Both the position numbers and the translations under genes were made by a program. Source: Bacteroidia bacterium (GTDB lineage Bacteria > Bacteroidota > Bacteroidia > UBA8524). From it: DNA of 21,970 bases. The notes under the pieces are model-generated. The model saw only the letters and a list, made by a program, of their open reading frames with translations, did not search any database and was not told the origin of the DNA. This document shows, piece by piece, positions 7,296 through 16,289 of the stretch (positions are counted from its first letter, which is position 1; every line of letters begins with the position of its first letter). The DNA lies in the NCBI GenBank assembly GCA_023277325.1, contig JALRIQ010000319.1, positions 1 through 21,970 of the forward strand, given 5' to 3'.

Positions 7296-10200
7296 TTATT
7301 TCAATATGGCTTGATCTACCTGCACATTGATTTTCGCGATTTCTCCACTGCGGCAAAAGATTTTGGAGCTTGTTTCCGCATCCAGAATCAGCGAGTCGCT
7401 ATCTTTTTTGCTTCCATCCGTAAACTCAATGCTGAGGTGGTTTTTATCGGCCAAATGGTATACAACCAAGACCTGGCAATAGGTGAATGCCACCGAGCCC
7501 TGATCCAATTCAATGGATTTGTGGTTTTTGTGCAAATCGACATATTCAAAGACTCTTGGCTTTATGGTAAACTCGGTTTTCTGCAAAAGACAAGGGTTGA
7601 ACTGCAATTGTCCTCCTTTAACAAAGGTCCCCAACTCACCAAAGCGGCAAAGAATATCTTCCTTCACCTGTCCGGTCATTCCGGGCTGTTGAGCGCCTTT
7701 GCCGGCAGGAGTATGGGAGTATGGATCCGTTGGGAATGCGCCATAAAGTTTTGGGGATTTATGGACTCCCAAACCGGCATAGATCTCATAATAATGCTCA
7801 AGCAAGCGACCAATGGTTTCGGCGGATTCTTGCTTTTCGATGGCTTCAATACATACTTCCTGCACCGCCAAGGAAAGTTTAGAAACCATGTGCCAATAGA
7901 TGGAGCCAAGTCCTTCATAGCCATAAAACGTTCCCGAGCGTCCGGTAAATGCTTTATGGTTAAAAACCTTTTCGAAGGTGGCTAAAACACTTGTTCCATC
8001 TTGCTTGCTGAGTGCAGCGAATTCAGTTTGCTCTAATTCGTTCAGGGCAGTCTTAACGTCTTCTGCATTTTTGAAGTTTCCATTAAAATGGTAGGCTCCA
8101 AAAACATCTTTGGTTATAAGACGGTCGTTTCCTTTTTCAACCAGAGCGCTCAATAGGGCCGAAGCTTCTACATCCTCTTTCGGAATGGTATTTCTTCCCA
8201 TAAAGCCCGCAAGCTCTTTCTGCGGATAGAGCAAGTAGCTGTATTGGTCCTCTCTGAATAAGGCACTCGCTTTGAGTGCATCTAATACAGCTAAGGCCTC
8301 TCTTGGCGGCAAATAGCCCGAACTTAAAACGGCAACTTGTCCTTCGAGCATCTCACTCAAATACGAGATGGAAATCTCTTTTTTGTTAGTAACGGTGAGT
8401 AGGTTATAGGCATGATACAAACCATCTTCGCGTTTGTTAGCTTGAATGGTATGGTCGATGAATTGAAGGCTAAGCGAAACAAAACGGTTCAATCCATTAT
8501 AAGAAACGGTGCGTTTTTCGCCCCAGAAACCACGTTTGTAGATATGTTCACGGTAGTGACTGCCCGCCTCGCCAACTGCATCAAGAATTTTTCTTCTGTC
8601 TTCATCATTGAAAGATCCATCAAGCAAGCCAATGTTTTCCTGGAAGGTTTCGCGAACCTTTTTATAGAAGATGATGAGCTCATTCGAAAGGGCAACACGT
8701 TCCGTTGATTTATCGGCAATTTGTTTCTGGAAGAAGACCAAAAAGCGGCGCAGGTAGTACAAGGTGACCATCGACATGCCATTTCCAACCAAAGCGTTAT
8801 TCGCATCATTCCACTCAGGCCTTTGGGTATTCATCCAAATACCGCCTTCAGGAACAAAATTGGACAGTTTTGCAAGCACCGTGGCCAGGACCTTTTCAAT
8901 AAAACTGACCTTATAGATTGCGCCATGCTCGTCTTGAATCAGAGCCGCATCTGCACCAATTAATTTTCTGCGTTCACGGATACTATGGTCCAGCTGCGCA
9001 TTGAAGGTGATGGTATCCTTCGGGTTCTTCAGAATGTCTGAATAGCTTTTTATCTGATAAGGAACATTCGCATAGACAAAACATTCCTCATTGAAATAGC
9101 CTTTTAAAGTAGAGGGATAATGCTTGTCGAGGAGCTCAAAAAGTTCCAGTAAGTAGATGATTTGGTGATCACCCCAGTAGCCGATATACGACCAGGGATT
9201 ATCTGGCTCGATGGTTTCCCAATCAAATCCATCCTTGGTTACACGGTAAGGGTTATAGCCTTCGAAAGTGGAAGCATTCAAGAATTTATGAATCATGCTT
9301 TCTGTGAAAGCAGGGAAGGACTGCGCTAATGCCTCCCAATTCTGAAAAATATCGCGCCAGTTTCCTTCGTAGTCGAGAATTTTAGACCCATCGATTTCGC
9401 TTCGGGTATTGATGGAGAATTTGTTCCATGGCCGACTAGGATCCCCGTGGCGTCTGCTGAATTTTAAAGGGAGATATTCCAGGCAAAGTCTTCTGAAATC
9501 ATTATCGGTAGCGGAATCCGCCACTTTTTTCAAGTCAAAAAAGGAAAAGGTTTCATGTAAGGTGTCAACTGCTTTTTGCTGCCTTTGGTACACATCCTTA
9601 TTGGCCTTTTGCAGGTATTTTACGAAGTCCCATTTTTCGACAACATAATTATTGTCGAAGAGGCCACCCCGCATGATATTAAACAGGGTATTGGAAAAAT
9701 GCCGCGCATCTTTCACCTTGTCGGCAGTGAGTTGAAGCCCATCAGCCGAACCGTTGAATTCAATTAATCTTTTTGTGCCAAGTTGGATATTGTCCTGAAC
9801 ATCCTGGTTCAAGTCTGGATTATGTGCAATGGTATGGATGAGCTCAGCAATAGCACGGTGGTCTTTATTGACATCAGCTAGGATGGTCCACTCTTTCTTT
9901 TCTTCTGCCTTCAGCTGAAGTTCCGCGTGAAGGAAATAAGCTCCTTTTTCGGCTTTGATATCAATTTCCTGATGCAATGGCAGGCCTTTTCTAAAGCCGT
10001 CAAGTTGAATGCTCGACAAAAGATGCACCGGGTTCTCAAAACCATACGACCAAGCGATATTGGCTTTCAGTGCTTCACTTGGTTCGGCTTTGTCAACAAT
10101 AATCGCGCTCAGGGCGTAAAGTCCTAAGCCGGTTTTCTCCGCCAATTCGTTGCGTTTATAGGCATCGACAAGATTGCTGGTACTGTTCTGTAAATCATCG

Positions 10201-10748
10201 CCTACAGATGCTGGTAGAATATTTTGGATTCCATCAACAAGCGAAACAGTTACCTCATTTCCTGAAAGATTCTCGAGACTTGAAGTTCTTACAAATCCAA
10301 ACCTATTGCTGAATGACCAGCGGTAACGGAAGCTCAGTCCTAAATCATGATTTATCTCCTCAAATATGATCTTGTTGCCATAAATGCTTTTGTAGAGGTT
10401 TCTTGTAGTGGAATAATAACCATCGGAACGAATGGAAAAAGGCTCCCAAAGTTGAATCTTTCCTTCACTATGCACACGGAAAATGCTCTTGCAGCCGGTA
10501 GTCTCTGCAGACTCGGTTATTTTATCATCCGTATAGTAGGGAAATAGAGAATAGTCTGAATTCTTCCTGCCTGCTGTTAATCCTCCATTGCTGGAAATGA
10601 ACATCCAATGATTTGAATCGCTCACGAGGCTCATAAAAAAAGGACGCATCAAATCATGATTCGAAATTTTAAAAAACTTCTCTCCTTCAATGATGACGCG
10701 CTTGAAAGCTACTTGTGTTTCTGATGCTTCTGTAACTGAACCTGACAT
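7296..10748 (-). CDS. Large glycoside phosphorylase, GH149-like (GH94-related) beta-1,3-glucan phosphorylase candidate
   Basis: This 1150-residue protein has no signal peptide, hence is cytosolic. It has the layout of the GH94-type phosphorylase clan: an N-terminal beta-sandwich (about 30-290, with NGGLTAGR and RYRWSFSNRFGF), a helical linker, then an (alpha/alpha)6 barrel. Barrel marks are YEGNWRDIFQNWE (460-472), GYWGDHQ (523-529) and PEWNDANNALVGNG (644-657). Asp527 is my best candidate for the general acid, by analogy with GH94. GH94 enzymes are usually about 800 residues, whereas about 1100 residues is the size I recall for GH149, whose members phosphorolyse beta-1,3-oligoglucans to glucose 1-phosphate. 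Context (GH16, GH17, GH30) favours that substrate. It lies 7 bp after GH16 and 4 bp before the GH17 lipoprotein. The phosphorylase fold is likely; the exact family (GH149 versus GH161 or GH94) needs a profile search. Confidence 0.8.
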   Translation of the reverse strand: MSGSVTEASETQVAFKRVIIEGEKFFKISNHDLMRPFFMSLVSDSNHWMFISSNGGLTAGRKNSDYSLFPYYTDDKITESAETTGCKSIFRVHSEGKIQLWEPFSIRSDGYYSTTRNLYKSIYGNKIIFEEINHDLGLSFRYRWSFSNRFGFVRTSSLENLSGNEVTVSLVDGIQNILPASVGDDLQNSTSNLVDAYKRNELAEKTGLGLYALSAIIVDKAEPSEALKANIAWSYGFENPVHLLSSIQLDGFRKGLPLHQEIDIKAEKGAYFLHAELQLKAEEKKEWTILADVNKDHRAIAELIHTIAHNPDLNQDVQDNIQLGTKRLIEFNGSADGLQLTADKVKDARHFSNTLFNIMRGGLFDNNYVVEKWDFVKYLQKANKDVYQRQQKAVDTLHETFSFFDLKKVADSATDNDFRRLCLEYLPLKFSRRHGDPSRPWNKFSINTRSEIDGSKILDYEGNWRDIFQNWEALAQSFPAFTESMIHKFLNASTFEGYNPYRVTKDGFDWETIEPDNPWSYIGYWGDHQIIYLLELFELLDKHYPSTLKGYFNEECFVYANVPYQIKSYSDILKNPKDTITFNAQLDHSIRERRKLIGADAALIQDEHGAIYKVSFIEKVLATVLAKLSNFVPEGGIWMNTQRPEWNDANNALVGNGMSMVTLYYLRRFLVFFQKQIADKSTERVALSNELIIFYKKVRETFQENIGLLDGSFNDEDRRKILDAVGEAGSHYREHIYKRGFWGEKRTVSYNGLNRFVSLSLQFIDHTIQANKREDGLYHAYNLLTVTNKKEISISYLSEMLEGQVAVLSSGYLPPREALAVLDALKASALFREDQYSYLLYPQKELAGFMGRNTIPKEDVEASALLSALVEKGNDRLITKDVFGAYHFNGNFKNAEDVKTALNELEQTEFAALSKQDGTSVLATFEKVFNHKAFTGRSGTFYGYEGLGSIYWHMVSKLSLAVQEVCIEAIEKQESAETIGRLLEHYYEIYAGLGVHKSPKLYGAFPTDPYSHTPAGKGAQQPGMTGQVKEDILCRFGELGTFVKGGQLQFNPCLLQKTEFTIKPRVFEYVDLHKNHKSIELDQGSVAFTYCQVLVVYHLADKNHLSIEFTDGSKKDSDSLILDAETSSKIFCRSGEIAKINVQVDQAILK

Positions 10749-10755
10749 TTAGGTG

Positions 10756-11583
10756 TTATTTTTCTTTGTATACCCGAACATAATCAACTACCATGGAAGT
10801 AGGAAAGTTTGTGTTGTCGCTTGGCGATCCTGCAAAACTTCCTCCCACGGCAACATTCAATATAAGGAAGAAGGGCTGGTTATAGACCCATTCTCCTCTG
10901 AAACTTGAAGTGCGAATGCTTTTATACAGGTTGTCGTTTACATAAAAGTCGATATACTCTTCGCCCCATTCAACCGCGTAAACATAGAATTCATCCTGGA
11001 AACTTCCTGTTTCAAGACGGTATGAATTGGTTATAGCATATCTGCCAGAATAACCCGGTCCGTGCAAACTTCCATAGGTCACAAAAGGATATTGTCCTTT
11101 TTGCTCCATGATGTCGATTTCGCCACACTGTGGCCATTCAACGGTATTGATATTTTCACCAAGCATCCAGAATGCTGGCCAAATTCCTTGACCTCCCGGA
11201 GTTTTGATTCGTGCTTCAAAACGACCGTACTTCTGACTGAATAGCCCTTCTGTTTTGATGCGTGCAGAGGTATAATTGCCTGACTTTTTTAAGGCAGTAA
11301 TCACGAGGTTACCTTCGCCATCCAGCGCAATATTTTCAGGTTTATCCGTGTAGGACTGCAGCTCATTATTCCCCCAGCCATTTGTTCCGGTTCCTAAATC
11401 GTAGGTCCATTTGCTGGTGTCTACAGAACTCCCGGCATTACCGTTGAATTCATCACTCCATACCAGATCGTAAGAGCGATCAGGTAGGGTTGGGTTTGGG
11501 TCCTTATTGCATTGAGTTAAGCCAAAAACGGCCAGAATAAATGGAAGGACCTGTATATGTCGGTATATATTTAATTGCTTCAT
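10756..11583 (-). CDS. GH16 endo-beta-1,3-glucanase (laminarinase) lipoprotein
   Basis: I choose ATG 11583 (275 residues) over the in-frame TTG 12 bases upstream; it gives a compact signal peptide ending GLTQC with lipidated Cys25. The residues after the Cys (NKDPN) include a Lys-Asp pair, reminiscent of Bacteroidota surface-export signals. The catalytic domain starts at LVWSDEFNG and has the laminarinase-type active site GEIDIME: nucleophile Glu155, Asp157, acid/base Glu160. Other family marks are ARIKTEGLFSQKYGRFEAR, WPAFWMLG, SLHGPGY, the EWGEEYIDFYV strand and VDYVRVY at the end. It should hydrolyse internal beta-1,3 bonds of laminarin or mixed-linkage glucan at the cell surface. There are no extra carbohydrate-binding modules; binding is presumably supplied by the lipoprotein encoded 18 bp upstream. 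Confidence 0.95.
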   Translation of the reverse strand: MKQLNIYRHIQVLPFILAVFGLTQCNKDPNPTLPDRSYDLVWSDEFNGNAGSSVDTSKWTYDLGTGTNGWGNNELQSYTDKPENIALDGEGNLVITALKKSGNYTSARIKTEGLFSQKYGRFEARIKTPGGQGIWPAFWMLGENINTVEWPQCGEIDIMEQKGQYPFVTYGSLHGPGYSGRYAITNSYRLETGSFQDEFYVYAVEWGEEYIDFYVNDNLYKSIRTSSFRGEWVYNQPFFLILNVAVGGSFAGSPSDNTNFPTSMVVDYVRVYKEK

Positions 11584-11601
11584 GATAGAGATCAAATCGA
11601 A

Positions 11602-13008
11602 TTACTTATAGAAGTAGATATTGTCAAGATAAAAGTTGGGCCCATCTGTAAGAATCAGGGCGCCTAAATTGTTTTTTTGATTGCTAATATTACCGCCTAG
11701 AGGGATGTCGAACGATTTCCAAACACCAGCTTGGAACCCATTCATATTGACACGGTAGTCTTTGTCATCTCCCTCGGGAAATCCATTAAAGACATTTGTT
11801 TCTATTGTTTTATTGGCACCAATATCGCGAATCTGAATCCCAATACTGGTCGCTGGATTATCTACATAAACATCGACATGAAGAAATCCATATCCAGTTG
11901 CATCGACCGTATTGTCGAACATAATACCTGTAAAATTATTCGAGGTATACTGCAAAATATCTCCATTGGTGGTTTGAATCAAGCTGGTTACTGTTGTTGA
12001 TCCGCCGAATCCTGGTGTATAGTTAATCCCTGTCACGCTGGTATACGCGTCGCTGAAAATGGATTTTACATTGCCCGGAGCCCTTGTTGGTGTTGGAGCT
12101 TGCGGGAAATTCCCGAGCGACTCGATGCTCAATTTTCCTTCAGATGGAACTCCACCTAATGTGGCCGTGATATCTGTTTTGCCGGATGTCTTGATAGAAA
12201 TAATTCCTAGTGGACTAACTGAAGCAACGGCCGTATCAGAAGAAACAAAAGAATAATAATGAGGTGCGGCAATCACGGTAACATCTTTGCCATTCTCCAA
12301 ATTACTGGTCTGATTAAGTCCGCTAAGCGTAATTGAAGATCCTGTGAAGGTTTTTATTGAACTGGCAGCTCCTCCATTGATTTCAGAACGCACCTGGCGC
12401 TGTGTTTTGAATTTTTCATACTTGATTTCATCAAACCACAAAGTATATCCCGAACCATTGGTTCCCTGGGTTCCAGCGGCGAACCAAAATACACCTCTTT
12501 CCTGCGTCAGTTTAGAAGGGTCGGGAATAGGTATGATTACTTTAGTCCAGTTGGTTGAGACATTCACGTCGTTCAGGGTAACCTGGTACTTATCTCCGAG
12601 ATAATCAATTCCAAGACCAGCGCTTCCAAGAGAAACTCCCTGTGAGGCTTTTACATAAAAGGTCAGGGCATTATATCCTGTTAGGTTTCTGCCTGCTCCT
12701 TCAACGCGAAAAATTGCGCCGGCATAACTTCCTCCGGGGTCAGTGGCATTTGGCACATCTATGCGGATGGATGAAAAGCTTTCAAAACCTTCCGTTTGGT
12801 CTACGGAAAACACATCAGGCTTGGCATCGGCAAATGGGAAATAAAAATCAGAGCCCATTCCGATGAAATCGTCAGTAAAGACTTCAGCAGTCGTTGGGAA
12901 AGTTGGTAAAACAGCATCATCTGAGGGAGTTCTTTCACAGGCCGTGATAATGGCCAGAGAACTGATCGCCAGAAGAATATATCGTTTTTGTGGAGTAAAT
13001 GACTTCAT
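11602..13008 (-). CDS. Surface glycan-binding lipoprotein, three domains (CBM-like / Ig-like / CBM-like)
   Basis: This 468-residue lipoprotein has signal peptide end IITAC (Cys24) followed by ERTPSDD, an acidic stretch compatible with surface export. Domain 1 (about 43-200) is a jelly-roll of CBM11-like character, ending LWFDEIKYEKF. Domain 2 (about 220-298) looks like a bacterial Ig/BIG2 spacer (SSDTAVASVSPLGIISIK). Domain 3 (about 312-468, from KSIFSDAYTSV to FYLDNIYFYK) is clearly the same module as the two repeats of the secreted protein at 17269-19110. No catalytic motif is visible. By position, and by analogy with SusE/F- or SGBP-type proteins of polysaccharide utilisation loci, it should capture beta-1,3-glucan at the surface for the GH16 and the barrel protein. 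It is the second gene of the operon, with 24 bp from the first. Ligand is inferred from context. Confidence 0.82.
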   Translation of the reverse strand: MKSFTPQKRYILLAISSLAIITACERTPSDDAVLPTFPTTAEVFTDDFIGMGSDFYFPFADAKPDVFSVDQTEGFESFSSIRIDVPNATDPGGSYAGAIFRVEGAGRNLTGYNALTFYVKASQGVSLGSAGLGIDYLGDKYQVTLNDVNVSTNWTKVIIPIPDPSKLTQERGVFWFAAGTQGTNGSGYTLWFDEIKYEKFKTQRQVRSEINGGAASSIKTFTGSSITLSGLNQTSNLENGKDVTVIAAPHYYSFVSSDTAVASVSPLGIISIKTSGKTDITATLGGVPSEGKLSIESLGNFPQAPTPTRAPGNVKSIFSDAYTSVTGINYTPGFGGSTTVTSLIQTTNGDILQYTSNNFTGIMFDNTVDATGYGFLHVDVYVDNPATSIGIQIRDIGANKTIETNVFNGFPEGDDKDYRVNMNGFQAGVWKSFDIPLGGNISNQKNNLGALILTDGPNFYLDNIYFYK

Positions 13009-13032
13009 GTTATTAGTTTAAACGGTGAGGGT

Positions 13033-16000
13033 TTAGCGGCTTAAATTAATTTGTACATAGGTGCGGATTTCCCATTCATTGCCATTGGGGTATCCCGGAG
13101 CAGTTGGGTCTGGAACCAATACTCCCGAGGTATTTAAGGCGTAAGCCGGTGCATAGCGGTTCGAGTATTCATTCAATGTGCGGTAGGTAGCACGGATTCC
13201 TATTTGGGTTCCAGGTAGCATAAACCAGTCAGGTTTGCTGATGGAATAGGAGAGGTCACCAATTAACTGCACTGGGAATGTTAAGTTGAAATCGCGGTGG
13301 TAGTCAAACGGACCCCAATCGTTGAATTTGGCAATGGTGGTCAGTTTCATCTTTTTATAGATGGTGCGCACATCAATACCATAACGCTGAATGGTTCGGG
13401 TATCATTACCATTGGCCTGCCCGTTTCCAACCAGGATATTTCCGATGATACCAAATTCAGGATTGATTTTAGAAACCATCCGGATATTGGCTTCCCAAAG
13501 GTCTTGGGCAGGGGTAGAACCAGGAAAAACAAAGGTGGTACGGCCATTTCCAAGGATACCAATGGCGGCATCCTGAACGGTTGGTAAATGGCGGTACACA
13601 AACCCAGCGCTAATGGCAAATGGTGCATCTTCCATTCTGTCGTTATCCCATTCATACATCCAGGTAGCTGGTGTTGGGTCGTAGGTAAGTAAAAGTTCTC
13701 CCGCAACAGTTTCACGGTTGCCACGAACAGAGAATGGATCGCTTAAAATGTTTCTCGGACGTGCCGGTGCGGATAAGGTGGATGAAATAGGACCTGCAAG
13801 TGGTTTTTGATACAGGAAGTTTGGTGCAATTTGGAAATTACCCATATTGACCGTGAATCCTGTAAGGGCATTGTACATATTTCCGCTACCTATATCTTTT
13901 AGTCTCCACCCGGTAAAGGTTTGCGTTTGATCCCATCCGCCATTGGCGACCAGTCCCATATAAGAAGCGAGTCCGTACCAGCGGAATTTCCCTACCATAT
14001 AGGTAAGCTTAACTTTTCCTCCCCAGTTATCGCTGCTTTGAATGCGGTCTTCATAAACGACTTCGTCGCTAATCAACTGGAAGGTTCTTCCGTTTAATGG
14101 CTGACCTCCCCAGATACCCCCTATGTCAAAGGTCAATTTCTCCATCTTCTTGCTGATTGCAAGCGTGGCACGACGGGTTTTAGGTACCGGCACAGCAAAG
14201 GAACTCTGTAAGTTATTTCGTTGGGTAATGTCTTCATGAAAGATACCCGTCACATCGAGTCCGGCAATCTTTCTTCCATACTTAACTAATACAGCAGGGT
14301 TAGCTCCCCACCATAGCTCTGGGCCAAAGGCAATCTTGAGTCCTTTGATGGCTTTCTTTCCTGTAAACTCAAAGCCTGAAGGAGCATTCCCATTATAGAT
14401 ATCGATGTTAGGTCCGTAGTTCGCTTCAGGATATAAACCAAAAAAGTCGCCTTCATAACCCCAGTGATAATGCCCTGTACGGTAAAAGCCTTCAAGCTTA
14501 AAATCTTTGGCATCCCAGGTATAACTTGCCCGGTATAGTTGAACACGGTTATTGGAGTTCATTTGCAATGGACCATTTGCGGTTATGACCGTAATCGGCC
14601 TGCCGCGGTTCTCATAAAACACTTCATCGATAGGGTTGGTCGCCACATTACCCAATACATTGAACTGCACATTCGCTCTCATATTGGAAGTGGGGTTGGC
14701 CGTTACACCTATATTAAAGGACTGCATATGATCGAATCCCTGGCTTGAAGGATAGGTTGTCGCTCCTGAATTGGAGGATTGCGGTGTTGAGGTAAGAAAA
14801 CCGCCTGTATAATAGGTATTGAAATTGGCTTGCAAATCACTGAAGTAGAGTTTGCCATTGCCCAGGGATTGCAAGGCAGCCTTATCTCCTCTGGCCTTTA
14901 GGGTGGCATCAAAAGTTGAAATGTTTTCAAACTGTTTGATGACCATGGGTCCTTCGGGCGAATAAGGATTAATAGCATGAACTTCTCTTAAGGCATAGTA
15001 GGCTGCTCTTGGGTAGAGCTGGTAAGTGCCTTTTTCATTGGTTGGTCCTTTGGCACAGATACCAAACCACTCCTCATTCATATTATTCTCACCTTCTTTA
15101 AAATCGTTTTGGTAACCACCATTCGACCAGGAAGCCTGAGTATTATGAATATCTAAGTCGATGGTTTGTCCTGTTTTCCACCATCCATCGCTAAACTGAA
15201 AGGTGAATCCGCCGAGCACGTTATTGTTATTGCCAATTCCGTCGGCATTCGAATAGATATGTTTCCAATTGCTCACTAATACATCTGCCTGGTAAGTTTG
15301 ATCCTCCTCATTGGCAATGGCATTGAAAGCGTCTGAACCAAACTCGGTAAGCACTACCGGTTTATTAAATTCCTTTTTCACCCTATCAAACATGTCGGTA
15401 AAGGTTTTACCTCGGTATGCATTGATACCTAAAATGTCGATGTCTTGGCAATGTTCCGCGATAATTTGCAGGAAGAGCAAGTCGCCATTACAAATTGCCA
15501 CCGGGTGGGTGCTGCTAATTTGTTTCATGGCAACAGCTGCCTCATTAAATAACTTATAGAGATGGATAGCATCCTTTGTAGTTTGTCGATTTTCTAGCGG
15601 GATATCTTCAGTCTCCGCTCCACGCCAGAAAAGACCATAGTTGTTTTCATTTCCAAGCAGGAAAAGGAGGAGGCCTGGAGTATTTTGGTACTCTTTAACC
15701 ATGGCTGTTGTTTGTTCCAAAAGCTGGGAGCGAACTTTTGGATTCGAGTAATCTGTATTTGGGAACCAGTTTCCGTCAAGGGTCAGCCCGTAGCGACCAA
15801 AGGAATGGTTTAGCATGGTATAGATGCCATGTTCCTCATAGATATACTTAATCCATTTGGCAGGGACACCTGTATACATGCGCACAGCATTCACCCCCAT
15901 GTTTTTTAATAGCGACATTTCAGCATCCAGGGCAGACTTTATCAGTTCGTCCTGCTGATTCCATAGGCTATAATTGTAATTGGTGCCGATAGGAAAATAA

Positions 16001-16233
16001 TCCCAGTTCATTCCATTAATGAAAAAGGGACTGCCATCAACGCTTAACTGAAAACCCGTTGCTGTTTGAATTACCTTAACCTCTCCCTGACCTAAAGTGG
16101 TGGTTTGGGCAGATTGGCTAATTTCTATCAGCGGGTTATTGGGGATGTTGTTTTCCGGTCCGGATAATTTTTCGCCCAGAGCAAAAAAGGGAAAACTCAG
16201 TGAGGCGATAATTGAAAAAAAGTAGCGGAACAT
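13033..16233 (-). CDS. Clan GH-A glycoside hydrolase fused to a predicted outer-membrane beta-barrel (porin-like)
   Basis: The 1066-residue first gene of the operon has a type I signal peptide (cleavage near residue 20) and no lipobox. Residues about 50-425 form a TIM barrel like the GH2/GH5 catalytic domain: FFINGMNWDYFP, VNAVRMYTG, acid/base in LGNENNYG (Glu196), ILGINAYRG, nucleophile in VLTEFGSD (Glu297), and FQFSDGWWK. Residues about 495-1066 change character. There are long alternating amphipathic strands in hairpins with short turns, rich in Tyr/Trp/Phe and Gly (for example KLTYMVGKFRWYGLASYMG and RYGIDVRTIYKKMKLTTIAKF), ending in EIRTYVQINLSR, as in outer-membrane porins. I count on the order of 16-20 candidate strands. 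The barrel could serve as the outer-membrane entry route that SusC normally provides. Family and barrel function are inferred; a surface anchor is the main alternative. Confidence 0.78.
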   Translation of the reverse strand: MFRYFFSIIASLSFPFFALGEKLSGPENNIPNNPLIEISQSAQTTTLGQGEVKVIQTATGFQLSVDGSPFFINGMNWDYFPIGTNYNYSLWNQQDELIKSALDAEMSLLKNMGVNAVRMYTGVPAKWIKYIYEEHGIYTMLNHSFGRYGLTLDGNWFPNTDYSNPKVRSQLLEQTTAMVKEYQNTPGLLLFLLGNENNYGLFWRGAETEDIPLENRQTTKDAIHLYKLFNEAAVAMKQISSTHPVAICNGDLLFLQIIAEHCQDIDILGINAYRGKTFTDMFDRVKKEFNKPVVLTEFGSDAFNAIANEEDQTYQADVLVSNWKHIYSNADGIGNNNNVLGGFTFQFSDGWWKTGQTIDLDIHNTQASWSNGGYQNDFKEGENNMNEEWFGICAKGPTNEKGTYQLYPRAAYYALREVHAINPYSPEGPMVIKQFENISTFDATLKARGDKAALQSLGNGKLYFSDLQANFNTYYTGGFLTSTPQSSNSGATTYPSSQGFDHMQSFNIGVTANPTSNMRANVQFNVLGNVATNPIDEVFYENRGRPITVITANGPLQMNSNNRVQLYRASYTWDAKDFKLEGFYRTGHYHWGYEGDFFGLYPEANYGPNIDIYNGNAPSGFEFTGKKAIKGLKIAFGPELWWGANPAVLVKYGRKIAGLDVTGIFHEDITQRNNLQSSFAVPVPKTRRATLAISKKMEKLTFDIGGIWGGQPLNGRTFQLISDEVVYEDRIQSSDNWGGKVKLTYMVGKFRWYGLASYMGLVANGGWDQTQTFTGWRLKDIGSGNMYNALTGFTVNMGNFQIAPNFLYQKPLAGPISSTLSAPARPRNILSDPFSVRGNRETVAGELLLTYDPTPATWMYEWDNDRMEDAPFAISAGFVYRHLPTVQDAAIGILGNGRTTFVFPGSTPAQDLWEANIRMVSKINPEFGIIGNILVGNGQANGNDTRTIQRYGIDVRTIYKKMKLTTIAKFNDWGPFDYHRDFNLTFPVQLIGDLSYSISKPDWFMLPGTQIGIRATYRTLNEYSNRYAPAYALNTSGVLVPDPTAPGYPNGNEWEIRTYVQINLSR

Positions 16234-16240
16234 TGCGTAG

Positions 16241-16279
16241 AACTATTTTGGTGGATTACGAATATAGGAACTTTTGGTA
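16241..16279. repeat. Direct repeat AACTATTTTGGT / AACTTTTGGT before the operon
   Basis: The repeat units lie at 16241-16252 and 16269-16278, starting 28 bases (between two and three helical turns) apart and flanking the candidate -7 box. The position would suit a regulator site, but this is a short A/T-rich match and could be chance. Confidence 0.3.
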
Positions 16280-16289
16280 AAATAAACCA
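16259..16289 (-). promoter_or_regulatory. Candidate promoter of the glucan operon
   Basis: On the minus strand, TATATTCG (16259-16266) fits the Bacteroidota -7 box TAnnTTTG with one mismatch, about 25 bases before the ATG at 16233. A TTTA (16283-16286) lies 16 bp upstream, a poor match to the -33 TTTG and short of the usual spacing. The site overlaps the direct repeat at 16241-16279, which could be an operator. Confidence 0.3.

Noticed and set aside
7182..7985. A 267-codon open frame on the + strand
   Set aside because: It is antisense to the phosphorylase and GH17 lipoprotein genes, which have clear family motifs. The translated product shows no recognisable domain, so it is a shadow frame.
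11584..11595. Upstream TTG start for the GH16 gene
   Set aside because: It adds four residues before the ATG at 11583 with no benefit to the signal peptide; the ATG is preferred.
1282..16233. A hidden SusC/SusD pair in the operon
   Set aside because: No protein here has a TonB plug, a TonB box or SusD-type helical repeats. The barrel protein lacks a plug domain, and the 468-residue lipoprotein is beta-rich.
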